Source: [Eubacterium] cellulosolvens LD2006
Lineage (GTDB): Bacteria; Bacillota; Clostridia; Lachnospirales; Lachnospiraceae
Assembly: GCF_000621585.1 (NCBI RefSeq)
Contig: NZ_JHXY01000011.1
Location: forward strand, 1-64,000
Length of the DNA stretch: 64,000 bases
Direction of reading: 5' to 3'
Position 1 is the stretch's first letter. Every line of letters begins with the position of its first letter. Shown here one piece after another: positions 8,482 to 17,375 of this stretch. The translations under genes were made by a program, and so were the position numbers. The notes beneath the pieces are model-generated. The model made no database searches. It saw only the letters and a list, made by a program, of their open reading frames with translations, and had not been told where the DNA came from.

Positions 8482-11271
8482 GTGGCACAGAAAAAGTCAG
8501 TCAGATCCAAGAGCTCGTCTTCGGGCGGAAGCAGGACTTCCGCAAGAGGGCGAAGCAACACAAAAACAAAAAAACAGAGAGAACATGAAGCAGCTGTTGC
8601 GAAAATGCAGGAACAGAAACGGCGACAGCTGATGCTGGATATGGAAGTGATCGTTGCGTTTGTGGCGGCGGTTCTGATTTTCCTGAGTTGTCTCGATACG
8701 GCCGGTGCCGCCGGAAAGATCCTGGGTTCTTTTTTATTTGGAATGTTTGGAATTCCGGCGTTTCTTTTTGCTTTTCTATTCCTGTACATGGCCGTGCTGT
8801 TCATTTCGAACGGAAGATACGCGGATTCCGTACGCATCGCGGTGTCCCTTGCGGGCATCTATGTTTTTCTGTGCTCGTTGTTCCAGCTGATTCTGAAAGG
8901 TTATCTTCGCGGCGCGGATCTGAAAATGATTTACGACAGCTGCAGCACAGAGAAAGCAGGAGGCGGTCTCGTCGGCGGAATGATTGTTCAGTTCTTCGGG
9001 ATGCTTTTCGGAACAGTCGGAGCGTATGTGATTACACTTGCTGCGCTCCTGGTATGCACGATTCTCCTTACACAGAGACCGGTGATCTCCAGTGTCCGGG
9101 AGAAAAAGAAAGCGGCTTATGAAGGAATGACGCCGGAAGAAATTGAACTCGAGAAAGAAAAGAAACGGGTCCTCCGGCAGGAGAAACGTGATGCGGCGAA
9201 AGAAAAGAGGGATCTGGCCGCATCCGTCCGTATGCAGAAGAAAAAACGTCAGCAGGAGGCGAAGCTGATCACGGAACATGCAAAGCTGGTCGAGCCTCAG
9301 AAAATTACGGATACAGGAAACGCGGCTTCCGATCCCGCCGATCTGTTTCAGTTGAAACTCGGCTTTGACGGGGAACCGGACGGGGAAGAGCAGGCGGAGA
9401 AGAAGGACGCAAAACGTTCCGGAGGAAAAGAGACAGAAACCTTTATGGATCCGATGCAGGTATCCGTGGAGGATGCTCCGTCTTCGATCCGTGTGTCGGA
9501 TATACCGGACGATATCATTGACACAGCTGCGCCGGAGCGCGAACTTCCGGATCCGGAAGAAATCGATGATGAGCTTGGTATGGATGAGGTGCCGACCGTC
9601 TTCGGCCGGAAGAGCGTGAAGAAAGAAAGCGCTGCCGCCGGTATTTCGGATATGAAAGAATTGTCTGCCGGAGACGAAGAACCGGAGAATCCTGCTCCGG
9701 AGTCTGTCGCCGAAGGCGAACAGAAGTACGCGAGAAAAGGACGTCCGTCCGTGGGAGAAGTTGAAAAACTCGAAGTAAAAGAAGCGGAAGAGATCAAAGA
9801 GTACATGTTTCCTCCGCTGAATCTGCTGCAGTCTCCGAAGGGAGCCGGCGGCGGAGACACGAAGGACCAGCTCAAGGAGACGGCGTTAAAGCTTCAGCAG
9901 GTGCTTCACACCTTCGGCGTGGAAGTTTCCATCAATCATATCAGCTGCGGACCAACGGTCACAAGGTATGAGCTCACGCCGCAGATGGGTGTAAAAGTCA
10001 GCAAGATCCTGAGCCTTCAGGATGATATCAAGCTGAATCTTGCGGCTGCGGACATCCGAATCGAGGCACCGATTCCGGGGAAGGCTGCCATCGGAATTGA
10101 GGTTCCGAACAAATCCAAGAGCTCTGTTCTTCTTCGTGAGCTTCTGGACACGGACGTTTTCAGGAAACACAAGTCGCCGCTGGCTTTTGCAGTCGGCAAG
10201 GACATTGCGGGACAGCCGGTGATCGGGGATATCGCGAAGATGCCGCATCTTTTGATCGCGGGAGCGACCGGATCCGGTAAGTCTGTCTTCATCAATACGC
10301 TGATCATGAGTATCATCTACAAGGCGAAGCCGGATGACGTGAAGTTCATCATGGTCGACCCGAAGGTCGTGGAACTCTCTGTCTACAACGGTATTCCGCA
10401 CATGCTGATTCCGGTTGTGACAGATCCGAAGAAAGCAGCCGCAGCGCTGAACTGGGCGGTTGCAGAGATGACAGACCGCTATGCGAAGTTTGCGGAACTC
10501 GGTGCGAGAGATGTGAAGAGTTATAATGCGAAGATCGCCACGCTGCCCGACACGGAGGATAAGCCGAGACCGAAGAAGATGTCCCGGATCGTCATCATCG
10601 TCGACGAGCTTGCGGATCTCATGATGGTGGCGCAGAATGAGGTTGAGGACGCGATCTGCCGGCTTGCCCAGCTGGCGCGAGCCTGCGGAATCCATCTTGT
10701 GATTGCGACACAGAGGCCGTCCGTGAATGTCATCACCGGTCTGATCAAGGCAAATATGCCTTCAAGAGTTGCGCTCTCGGTCACCTCCGGCGTGGATTCC
10801 AGAACCATCATCGATATGAACGGAGCGGAGAAACTTCTCGGAAACGGCGATATGCTCTATTATCCGCAGGGTTATCAGAAGCCGGCCAGGCTGCAGGGAG
10901 CTTTTCTCTCAGACGATGAGATCGCGAAGGTTGGAAGATTTCTGAAGGATAACCATCTGCAGGAGGCCGGACAGAATCAGGCGGAGGAGATTCAGAAGCA
11001 GATTGACAGTCACTCTGTCGGCTCCGTCAGCCCGGGGGGTGACGCGATGGATACGGACGAGTATTTCACGGAAGCCGGAAAACTGATCATCAACAAAGAC
11101 AAAGCATCGATCGGAATGCTTCAGAGAGCGTTCCGGATCGGATTCAACAGAGCGGCCAGAATTATGGAACAGCTCTATGACGCGGGAGTTGTCGGGGCGG
11201 AGGAAGGCACGAAACCCCGGAAGGTACTTATGACTATGGAAGAGTTTGATAACTATCTGGAGGAGAACTGA
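8482..11271 (+). CDS. ftsK: FtsK/SpoIIIE DNA translocase
   Basis: Hexameric motor that pumps chromosome ends through the closing septum (FtsK) or into the forespore (SpoIIIE). The 929 residues hold four membrane segments in the first 190, a long charged, low-conservation linker to about 440, and then the motor. Walker A (G-A-T-G-S-G-K-S) is at 594-601 and Walker B (I-I-V-D-E-L-A-D-L-M) near 705. The C-terminal gamma winged helix (I-G-M-L-Q-R-A-F-R-I-G-F) starts near 875. The start is GTG at 8482 with GAGGAG eight bases upstream. The next gene starts two bases after the stop, so the two are probably co-translated. Which of the two roles it serves cannot be fixed from sequence alone. Confidence 0.95.
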   Translation: MAQKKSVRSKSSSSGGSRTSARGRSNTKTKKQREHEAAVAKMQEQKRRQLMLDMEVIVAFVAAVLIFLSCLDTAGAAGKILGSFLFGMFGIPAFLFAFLFLYMAVLFISNGRYADSVRIAVSLAGIYVFLCSLFQLILKGYLRGADLKMIYDSCSTEKAGGGLVGGMIVQFFGMLFGTVGAYVITLAALLVCTILLTQRPVISSVREKKKAAYEGMTPEEIELEKEKKRVLRQEKRDAAKEKRDLAASVRMQKKKRQQEAKLITEHAKLVEPQKITDTGNAASDPADLFQLKLGFDGEPDGEEQAEKKDAKRSGGKETETFMDPMQVSVEDAPSSIRVSDIPDDIIDTAAPERELPDPEEIDDELGMDEVPTVFGRKSVKKESAAAGISDMKELSAGDEEPENPAPESVAEGEQKYARKGRPSVGEVEKLEVKEAEEIKEYMFPPLNLLQSPKGAGGGDTKDQLKETALKLQQVLHTFGVEVSINHISCGPTVTRYELTPQMGVKVSKILSLQDDIKLNLAAADIRIEAPIPGKAAIGIEVPNKSKSSVLLRELLDTDVFRKHKSPLAFAVGKDIAGQPVIGDIAKMPHLLIAGATGSGKSVFINTLIMSIIYKAKPDDVKFIMVDPKVVELSVYNGIPHMLIPVVTDPKKAAAALNWAVAEMTDRYAKFAELGARDVKSYNAKIATLPDTEDKPRPKKMSRIVIIVDELADLMMVAQNEVEDAICRLAQLARACGIHLVIATQRPSVNVITGLIKANMPSRVALSVTSGVDSRTIIDMNGAEKLLGNGDMLYYPQGYQKPARLQGAFLSDDEIAKVGRFLKDNHLQEAGQNQAEEIQKQIDSHSVGSVSPGGDAMDTDEYFTEAGKLIINKDKASIGMLQRAFRIGFNRAARIMEQLYDAGVVGAEEGTKPRKVLMTMEEFDNYLEEN

Positions 11272-11273
11272 TC

Positions 11274-12743
11274 ATGAGGAAATGCACAAGGTGTGGTGCA
11301 GATTTTCCGGATGATGAGCTTATTTGCCCGGTTTGCGGCGAACAGGTTCAGCTCGTTCCCGATTATGTGACGATTGAGACGCATTATCAGGAACATGAGC
11401 TTAAGTTAAAAGAGGAAGAAAAGGCCAGACAGGCGGAGAGGGAGAAACAGGAGGCAATCGAGCGGAGAAAACGCCAGATTCAGCGCAATGTGATCCTCAC
11501 CGTCAGCCTGACTCTGATTGGAGTGATTGTTCTTGTCTGGGTTCTGGTCGGGATCAATCATTCAAGAAAAAACAACTCCTATGATTACCAGTATCAGTGC
11601 GCGGTAGAAGCCTTCGGAAGGGAAGACTACCGGGCGGCGCTCGACTACGCGAACCGGGCGCTGACACTGAAAAAGGGAGACAGGGACGTGCGGGTCCTGA
11701 TTGCAAAAATCTATGATGCCGACGGGAATTCCGGGAAGGCGGCTGACGTTCTGAGTGCACTGATCGATGATTTTCCGAAAGATGAGGAGTGCTATCAGCT
11801 CCTGATCGGGATCTGGAAGAAGGACGGGAAGATTACAGATATCCAGAAACTCCTCCGGAAGTGTCCGTCTGATGAGATTCTTAAGAGGTATGCGGATTAT
11901 CTGCCGGAAGAACCGGAGATTTCACCGGGGGGAGGAGCCTTTGACTCCGAGCAGAGCGTGACCATTCGCACAGATTCGGCAAATGCCGAAATCTACTACA
12001 CGATGGACGGAAGCACGCCGACAGAGAATTCGATGAAGTACACAGGACCATTTGCTGTCAAAGAGGGAGGCACGGTGGTAAAAGCTGTTGTTGTCACCGG
12101 AGTCGGAGCAAAGAGTGAAATCGTGAAAGCAGAGTTCAATATCACGCTTCCCACACCTCCGGAACCTCAGATTGTGCCGAAGTCAGGCACTTACACCCAC
12201 ATGAAGGGGGATGCGGACAAGCAGGCCGATCTCAGCAGGTACTTTGACAAAGACGGCAAACCGAAGAATTCTGTTTCACAGGATGTTGAATCTTCTTCAT
12301 CTTCCGACAAGGATGATGAAAAACATGTGAACCTGATTACGGTTATTGTGCCGGATGGCTATACATGTTATTATTCTTTTGACAAAAAACCGACAAAAGC
12401 AAGCCCAAAATACACAAAACCCGTAAGAATGAGGAAAGGCGAACATGTCTTCTATGCTGTTCTTGCAGGACCGAACGGAAAGCTCGGAAATCCGGCTTCC
12501 GTCACGCTGATCTACAACGAGATCGCGCCGACAGAGACTCCGGCACCGGAGCAGACGGCGAGCGATGTGCTGAATCCCAGTCAGGATGGGTATGGGAGCA
12601 GCTCGGAGGGCGATGATGAAGACGAGCATTCGTCATCATCATCTTCGGATTCAGGGACGGATTCCGGCGGAAAAGATTCCTCCGGAAAAGATTCCTCCGG
12701 TGATGAGTCCGGTTCGGAACGGTCGTCAGAGTCAAAGGATTAA
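11274..12743 (+). CDS. zinc-ribbon, single-pass membrane protein with TPR and CHB_HEX-like domains
   Basis: A 489-residue protein not assignable to a named function. A zinc ribbon with C4, C7, C18 and C21 opens it. A charged helix (about 40-70) and one membrane segment (about 72-96) follow. TPR-like helices lie at about 105-205. Two Y-Y-T-M-D-G-S-T-P / Y-Y-S-F-D-K-K-P modules resemble the C-terminal beta-sandwich of chitobiase (CHB_HEX_C). The last 70 residues are a Ser/Gly/Asp-rich tail. The ribbon would be cytoplasmic and the rest outside. It follows ftsK by two bases, which suggests a division- or envelope-linked role. That is inference from context. Confidence 0.75.
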   Translation: MRKCTRCGADFPDDELICPVCGEQVQLVPDYVTIETHYQEHELKLKEEEKARQAEREKQEAIERRKRQIQRNVILTVSLTLIGVIVLVWVLVGINHSRKNNSYDYQYQCAVEAFGREDYRAALDYANRALTLKKGDRDVRVLIAKIYDADGNSGKAADVLSALIDDFPKDEECYQLLIGIWKKDGKITDIQKLLRKCPSDEILKRYADYLPEEPEISPGGGAFDSEQSVTIRTDSANAEIYYTMDGSTPTENSMKYTGPFAVKEGGTVVKAVVVTGVGAKSEIVKAEFNITLPTPPEPQIVPKSGTYTHMKGDADKQADLSRYFDKDGKPKNSVSQDVESSSSSDKDDEKHVNLITVIVPDGYTCYYSFDKKPTKASPKYTKPVRMRKGEHVFYAVLAGPNGKLGNPASVTLIYNEIAPTETPAPEQTASDVLNPSQDGYGSSSEGDDEDEHSSSSSSDSGTDSGGKDSSGKDSSGDESGSERSSESKD

Positions 12744-12808
12744 TGCCATACTTTTCCCGGGTATGATATTAATAAATTTCTACATTGCAAGTAACAGAGG
12801 AGGTTACC

Positions 12809-13696
12809 ATGTACAAGATTTTGTCTGCAGAAAAGCTGAACGCAGTCATCTACAAAATGGTGGTTGAAGCGCCGCTAGTAGCCAAGCACTGTCTTCCCGG
12901 ACAGTTCATCATCGTCAAAGTAGGTGAAGAGGGCGAGAGAATTCCGCTCACGATCTGCGACTACGACAGAGAGGCAGGAACGATCACGATTGTTTTCCAG
13001 CCGATCGGACAGTCCACACAGAAAATGGCAGAGCTCAAAGCAGGAGATGCTTTCGACGACTTTGTCGGACCGCTCGGACGTCCGTCTGATCTCGTAGAAA
13101 CACCGATTGAGGAACTTAAGAAACGCAAAATGGTATTTATCGCGGGTGGCGTCGGAACCGCTCCGGTATACTGCCAGGTGAAATGGCTTCACGAAAATGG
13201 AATTACTGCAGATGTAATCATTGGTTGCAAGTCTCACGATATCCTCATCATGGAAGAGGACTTCAAGAAGGTGTCCAATCTGTATGTAACCACAGATGAC
13301 GGCTCCTATCAGAGAAAAGGTATGGTAACCCAGTGTCTGTCCGATCTGATCGATAAAGAAGGTAAGAAGTATGACTGGTGCGTAGCCATCGGTCCGATGA
13401 TCATGATGAAGTTCGTCTGCAAGATGACAGAAGAGTACGGAATCCACACAGTAGTCTCCATGAACCCGATCATGGTTGACGGAACAGGTATGTGCGGTGC
13501 CTGCCGTCTCGTTGTCGACGGCCAGGTGAAATTCGCCTGTGTAGACGGTCCGGAGTTTGACGGACACAAGGTGGATTTCGACGGCGCTATGAAGAGAATG
13601 AGAATGTACAAGACGGAAGAGGGCCGTGAGATCCTCAGGAAACAGGAAGGCGATACACACCATGGCGGCTGTGGTCATTGCGGAGGTGACGAATAA
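12809..13696 (+). CDS. nfnA: NfnA/SudB-type ferredoxin-NADP+ reductase small subunit
   Basis: Small subunit of the bifurcating NADH-dependent reduced ferredoxin:NADP+ oxidoreductase, also annotated as sulfide dehydrogenase beta or dihydroorotate-dehydrogenase electron-transfer-like subunit. The 295 residues have an FAD-binding barrel (R-I-P-L-T-I-C near 50), an NAD-binding domain (G-G-V-G-T-A-P-V near 113) and a C-terminal [2Fe-2S] cysteine cluster around 230-250 (M-C-G-A-C-R, then F-A-C-V-D-G-P-E-F). The tail contains an extra H-H-G-G-C-G-H-C-G-G segment. GGAGG stands five bases before the ATG at 12809. The stop overlaps the next start (TAATG), so the pair is translationally coupled. Confidence 0.9.
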   Translation: MYKILSAEKLNAVIYKMVVEAPLVAKHCLPGQFIIVKVGEEGERIPLTICDYDREAGTITIVFQPIGQSTQKMAELKAGDAFDDFVGPLGRPSDLVETPIEELKKRKMVFIAGGVGTAPVYCQVKWLHENGITADVIIGCKSHDILIMEEDFKKVSNLYVTTDDGSYQRKGMVTQCLSDLIDKEGKKYDWCVAIGPMIMMKFVCKMTEEYGIHTVVSMNPIMVDGTGMCGACRLVVDGQVKFACVDGPEFDGHKVDFDGAMKRMRMYKTEEGREILRKQEGDTHHGGCGHCGGDE

Positions 13697-15096
13697 TGGC
13701 AGTGGATATGATGAAAAAAGTACCCGTACGTGAGCAGGAGCCGAAGGTGCGTGCGACAAATTTTGACGAGGTTTGCCTCGGTTATTCTCAGGAAGAAGCC
13801 GTTGAAGAGGCGGCCAGATGTCTGAACTGTAAAAATCCGAAATGTGTAGAGGGATGTCCGGTACACATCAATATTCCGGGATTTATCGAGCAGATCAAGA
13901 CCGGAGATTTCAAGAAAGCATATGACGTCATCAGCGAGTCCAGTTCCCTGCCGGCTGTCTGCGGACGTGTTTGTCCTCAGGAGACACAGTGCGAGCAGAG
14001 ATGTATCCGCGGCATCAAGGGTGAGGCTGTATCCATCGGTAAGCTCGAGAGATTCACAGCCGACTGGGCAAAAGAGAATGGCGTAAAACCTACTCCGGCC
14101 GCAGAGAAAAATGGTCACAAGGTAGCTGTCATCGGAGCGGGCCCTGCAGGACTTACCTGCGCCGGCGACCTCGCGAAACTCGGATACGATGTTACCATCT
14201 ATGAGGCGCTCCACAAAGCCGGCGGCGTTCTTGCCTACGGTATTCCGGAGTTCCGTCTTCCGAAAGACAAAGTTGTAGAGAAAGAGATCGAGAACGTAAG
14301 AAGCCTCGGCGTAAAGATCGAGACGGATGCTGTCATTGGTCAGGCTACAACCGTGGACGAGCTCATGAATGAGGAAGGTTTCGAGGCTGTCTTCATCGGT
14401 TCCGGTGCAGGACTTCCGAGATTCATGAACATTCCGGGCGAGACAGCGCTCGGTGTATTCTCTGCGAATGAGTTCCTTACAAGAAACAATCTGATGAAGG
14501 CATACCGCGACGATTACTACACACCGATCCACAGAGGAAAGAAAGTGGTTGTAGTCGGCGGCGGTAACGTAGCGATGGACGCTGCCCGCACGGCACTCCG
14601 TCTCGGCGCTGAGGTACATATTGTTTACCGTCGTTCCGAGGAAGAGCTTCCGGCTCGTCGAGAGGAAGTTCATCACGCAAAAGAAGAGGGCATCATTTTT
14701 GATCTTCTCACAAACCCGGTAGAGATCATCGAGGACGAAGAGACCGGATGGGTAAAGGCAATCAAGTGTATCCGCATGGAGCTTGGCGAGCCGGATGCCT
14801 CCGGAAGACGCAGCCCGGTTGAGATTGAGGGATCCGAGTTCATCATCGACTGTGATACAGTAATCATGTCCCTTGGTACATCACCGAACCCGCTGATCTC
14901 TTCCACAACCGTGGGACTCGACATCAACAAGAGAAAATGTATCATTGCTGATGAAGAGAACGGAAAGACGACCAAAGAGGGCGTATTTGCCGGCGGTGAC
15001 GCAGTGACAGGAGCTGCAACAGTTATCCTCGCTATGGGCGCAGGAAAAGCTGCAGCCAAGGGAATTGATGAGTTTATCAAATCCCAAAATGCCTGA
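13696..15096 (+). CDS. nfnB: NfnB/GltD-like NADPH-dependent large subunit
   Basis: Large subunit of NfnAB, which couples exergonic NADP+ reduction by NADH to reduced ferredoxin in anaerobes. The 466-residue protein is GltD-like. Two N-terminal [4Fe-4S] cysteine sets are visible: C42, C45, C50 and C54, then C89, C93, C99 and C103. An FAD loop (G-A-G-P-A-G-L) is near 147 and the NADP loop (G-G-G-N-V-A-M-D) near 290. The end carries the second FAD segment, G-G-D-A-V-T-G-A-A. Alternatives are glutamate synthase small subunit or homotetrameric SudA. The coupled upstream nfnA makes NfnB the best call. Confidence 0.9.
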   Translation: MAVDMMKKVPVREQEPKVRATNFDEVCLGYSQEEAVEEAARCLNCKNPKCVEGCPVHINIPGFIEQIKTGDFKKAYDVISESSSLPAVCGRVCPQETQCEQRCIRGIKGEAVSIGKLERFTADWAKENGVKPTPAAEKNGHKVAVIGAGPAGLTCAGDLAKLGYDVTIYEALHKAGGVLAYGIPEFRLPKDKVVEKEIENVRSLGVKIETDAVIGQATTVDELMNEEGFEAVFIGSGAGLPRFMNIPGETALGVFSANEFLTRNNLMKAYRDDYYTPIHRGKKVVVVGGGNVAMDAARTALRLGAEVHIVYRRSEEELPARREEVHHAKEEGIIFDLLTNPVEIIEDEETGWVKAIKCIRMELGEPDASGRRSPVEIEGSEFIIDCDTVIMSLGTSPNPLISSTTVGLDINKRKCIIADEENGKTTKEGVFAGGDAVTGAATVILAMGAGKAAAKGIDEFIKSQNA

Positions 15097-15103
15097 TTGA
15101 TTT

Positions 15104-15158
15104 ACGAGGCGGTCTGAGAAGGTCTGCGATTGCAGACTTTTCCGGATGGCCTCGTTTT
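15104..15158 (+). terminator. terminator after nfnAB
   Basis: ACGAGGC at the left pairs with GCCTCGT at the right, with an internal GTCTGC/GCAGAC hairpin, followed by a T-rich tail. From here to 15307 no gene or recognised motif is seen. Confidence 0.7.
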
Positions 15159-15307
15159 CTGTCTTTTAGAAAAATGCTTCGTGCGATGAACTCCCCGTTG
15201 GAGTGTGGCGCAGTAGAGACCTGCCAGATTCTTTGATATGTGCCAGGTTATTGATCCTTTTACATGATATCAAGGATGAAGAGATCAAAGTGACATATAC
15301 ATAATTA

Positions 15308-15631
15308 CCGCGGCAGGAACAGAGTCATGCAAAGCGAACACTTGGAAGCGAAGGGTGCTGAACGTCCGGGGGACGTTCGTTTAGCACCGACCGTAGCAGT
15401 GCGGAGACCGAAGCGCGAGTATAGCAGCGGGTGCGGCGCTGAACGTCCGGGGGACGTTCGTTTAGCGCGGACCGTAGCGGAGCGAAGACGTCCATGTTTG
15501 AGCGCACTTTGTACATCGCCCGAAGGGCATTTGAACAAAGTGCGTGAGTTTTGGCGAAGCACCCGCAATAAGCGACGGAGCGCTGAGGACGAGAGCGACG
15601 TGTTCGCGTGTATGCTCTGGTTCTGCCGCGG
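15308..15631 (+). ncRNA. structured repeat element, copy 2
   Basis: About 324 bases related to 1801-2038. The closing stem CCGCGGCAG (15308-15316) pairs with CTGCCGCGG (15623-15631). The AACGTCC/GGACGTT hairpin occurs twice, at 15354-15388 and 15435-15469, so one module is duplicated relative to copy 1. The next branch pairs 15503-15512 with 15535-15544 and holds GCCC/GGGC at 15518-15528. Relative to copy 1 the stems carry paired substitutions (for example CCCGCTTTG/CAAAGCGGG against CGCACTTTG/CAAAGTGCG). It ends 43 bases before rlmH and might be part of that transcript's leader. A reading frame runs through it into rlmH but has no ribosome site and is not credible as protein. Confidence 0.6.
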
Positions 15632-15674
15632 AAAGTCGAATACAAAATACTTTAGATTGCAAACAGGGGCATAT

Positions 15675-16154
15675 ATGAAAATAACAGTTGCATGTGTAGG
15701 AAAAATCAAAGAAAAATATCTGACTGCGGGAATTGCCGAGTATGCCAAGCGGCTTGGCAGGTACTGCACACTGAAGATTGCGGAGGTGGCGGATGAGAAG
15801 ACGCCGGACGGCGCCTCGGAAGCTCTGGAGAAAGCAATCAAGGTCAAAGAGGGTGAGAGGCTTCTGAAAGTGATTCCGGATAATGCCTATGTCGTTGCCC
15901 TTGCCATCGATGGCGATATGCTTGATTCCGTGCAGCTCTCCGAGAAGATCGCGGATCTCACTGTCCGTGGCGTGAGCCATATCGTCTTTGTGATCGGCGG
16001 CTCCCTGGGTCTGGCTGACGAGGTGCTCTCGAGGGCGGATATGAAACTCAGTTTTTCGAAGATGACGTTTCCGCACCAGCTCATGCGGATGATCCTTCTG
16101 GAGCAGATCTACCGGAGTTTCCGCATTCAGAATCATGAGCCATACCATAAGTAA
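15675..16154 (+). CDS. rlmH: 23S rRNA pseudouridine-1915 N3-methyltransferase RlmH
   Basis: SPOUT-class methyltransferase that modifies pseudouridine 1915 in helix 69 of 23S rRNA, acting on assembled 70S ribosomes. The 159-residue length is exactly typical. The trefoil-knot SAM site is visible as I-G-G-S-L-G-L near residue 106, and the conserved C-terminal Q-I-Y-R-S-F-R-I...H-E-P-Y-H-K is complete. The ATG at 15675 is preceded by AGGGG and gives the family start M-K-I-T-V. The longer in-frame extension back to 15327 is translation of the structured repeat and is rejected. Confidence 0.96.
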   Translation: MKITVACVGKIKEKYLTAGIAEYAKRLGRYCTLKIAEVADEKTPDGASEALEKAIKVKEGERLLKVIPDNAYVVALAIDGDMLDSVQLSEKIADLTVRGVSHIVFVIGGSLGLADEVLSRADMKLSFSKMTFPHQLMRMILLEQIYRSFRIQNHEPYHK

Positions 16155-16183
16155 AGAAACAGTAGTGGCAAATTTCCCGAAAT

Positions 16184-16210
16184 AGAGTAAAATAAACTCT
16201 GAGTGTTTTT
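16184..16210 (+). terminator. weak terminator after rlmH
   Basis: AGAGT/ACTCT is a five-base-pair stem followed closely by a run of six T residues. Confidence 0.4.
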
Positions 16211-16310
16211 TATGGCAGGCGCGATATGTTATCGGGAATGATGAGCAATTCTTGAGTGATATGAAGAACCTGCCGCCCAAAGAGAACAGGATAGGAAGGT
16301 AGCAGAGGCA

Positions 16311-17375
16311 TTGGCGGTTATTGAAGAAATCATGCAGATTCCTGCAGAGTACGAGAAGAGCGTATTCGGGCAGTTTGATGAAAATATCAAGAAGATTGAG
16401 CGGGCGCTGTCCGTGACACTGATTTGCAGAGAGGGAACCCTCCGTGTCGTCGGACCCGAGGGCAATGTGAAGTGCACGAGACATATGCTCGAGCAGCTCT
16501 CGGAGCTCGCGAAGCGTGGAAATGAGATCACGGAGCAGAACGTGAATTATATGATCTCCCTGGCAATGGAGTCGAAGGAGACGGATGTGCTGGAGCTGGA
16601 CAGAGATCTCATCTGTCATACGATCAACGGCCGTCCGGTCAAACCGAAGACACTCGGTCAGAAGGAATATGTGGACGCGATCCGCAACCACATGATCACC
16701 TTCGGTCTGGGACCGGCCGGTACCGGAAAGACCTATCTCGCGATGGCTATGGCGATCACCGCGTTCCGCAACGACGAGGTCGGCAGGATCATTCTCACAC
16801 GTCCCGCCATCGAGGCCGGCGAGAAACTCGGCTTTCTTCCGGGTGATCTGCAGAGTAAAATCGACCCCTATCTGCGTCCCCTCTACGACGCCCTCTACCA
16901 GATCATGGGTGCGGAGAGTTTCCAGAAAAATATGGAAAAAGGTCTGATCGAAGTGGCGCCTCTCGCCTACATGCGAGGACGGACGCTCGATAATGCCTAT
17001 ATCATTCTCGACGAGGCGCAGAACACGACGCCGGCACAGATGAAGATGTTCCTCACCCGTATCGGTTTCGGATCCAAGGTCATCATCACCGGAGATATGA
17101 CGCAGAAGGATCTCGGAGCCTCCGTTACCTCCGGACTGGATATCGCGGAGAAGGTCATCCGGAACGTCGAGGGTGTTGCCTTCTGCGAGCTGACCAGCCG
17201 CGACGTCGTTCGTCATCCGCTGGTGCAGAGGATTGTCGAGGCGTATGAAACATATGAGAAAAAGTCCGCGAAGAAAGTCCGTCGATCCGCTTCGGAGGTT
17301 CCGAAGGAGTACACGGAAATCGACAAGAAGGCGGAAGGTCGAAGAAAAGCCAGAAGCAGAAAGGCGGAATCATGA
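16311..17375 (+). CDS. phoH: PhoH-family ATPase
   Basis: PhoH-like P-loop NTPase, linked to RNA metabolism through its constant pairing with ybeY. The function is not firmly known. The 354 residues show an N-terminal KH-like region, Walker A (G-P-A-G-T-G-K-T) near 134 and Walker B (Y-I-I-L-D-E-A-Q-N) near 231. The conserved F-L-T-R-I-G-F-G-S and I-T-G-D segments follow. The tail is basic (K/R-rich after 325). The start is TTG at 16311 with AGGAAGGT ten bases upstream. An internal ATG at 16332 is possible. It overlaps ybeY by four bases (ATGA), so the two are translationally coupled. Confidence 0.92.
   Translation: MAVIEEIMQIPAEYEKSVFGQFDENIKKIERALSVTLICREGTLRVVGPEGNVKCTRHMLEQLSELAKRGNEITEQNVNYMISLAMESKETDVLELDRDLICHTINGRPVKPKTLGQKEYVDAIRNHMITFGLGPAGTGKTYLAMAMAITAFRNDEVGRIILTRPAIEAGEKLGFLPGDLQSKIDPYLRPLYDALYQIMGAESFQKNMEKGLIEVAPLAYMRGRTLDNAYIILDEAQNTTPAQMKMFLTRIGFGSKVIITGDMTQKDLGASVTSGLDIAEKVIRNVEGVAFCELTSRDVVRHPLVQRIVEAYETYEKKSAKKVRRSASEVPKEYTEIDKKAEGRRKARSRKAES

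Noticed and set aside
15327-15674. Long N-terminal extension of rlmH running through the structured repeat
   Set aside because: No ribosome site at the upstream ATG, low-complexity Arg-rich product, and the internal ATG at 15675 gives the exact family length.
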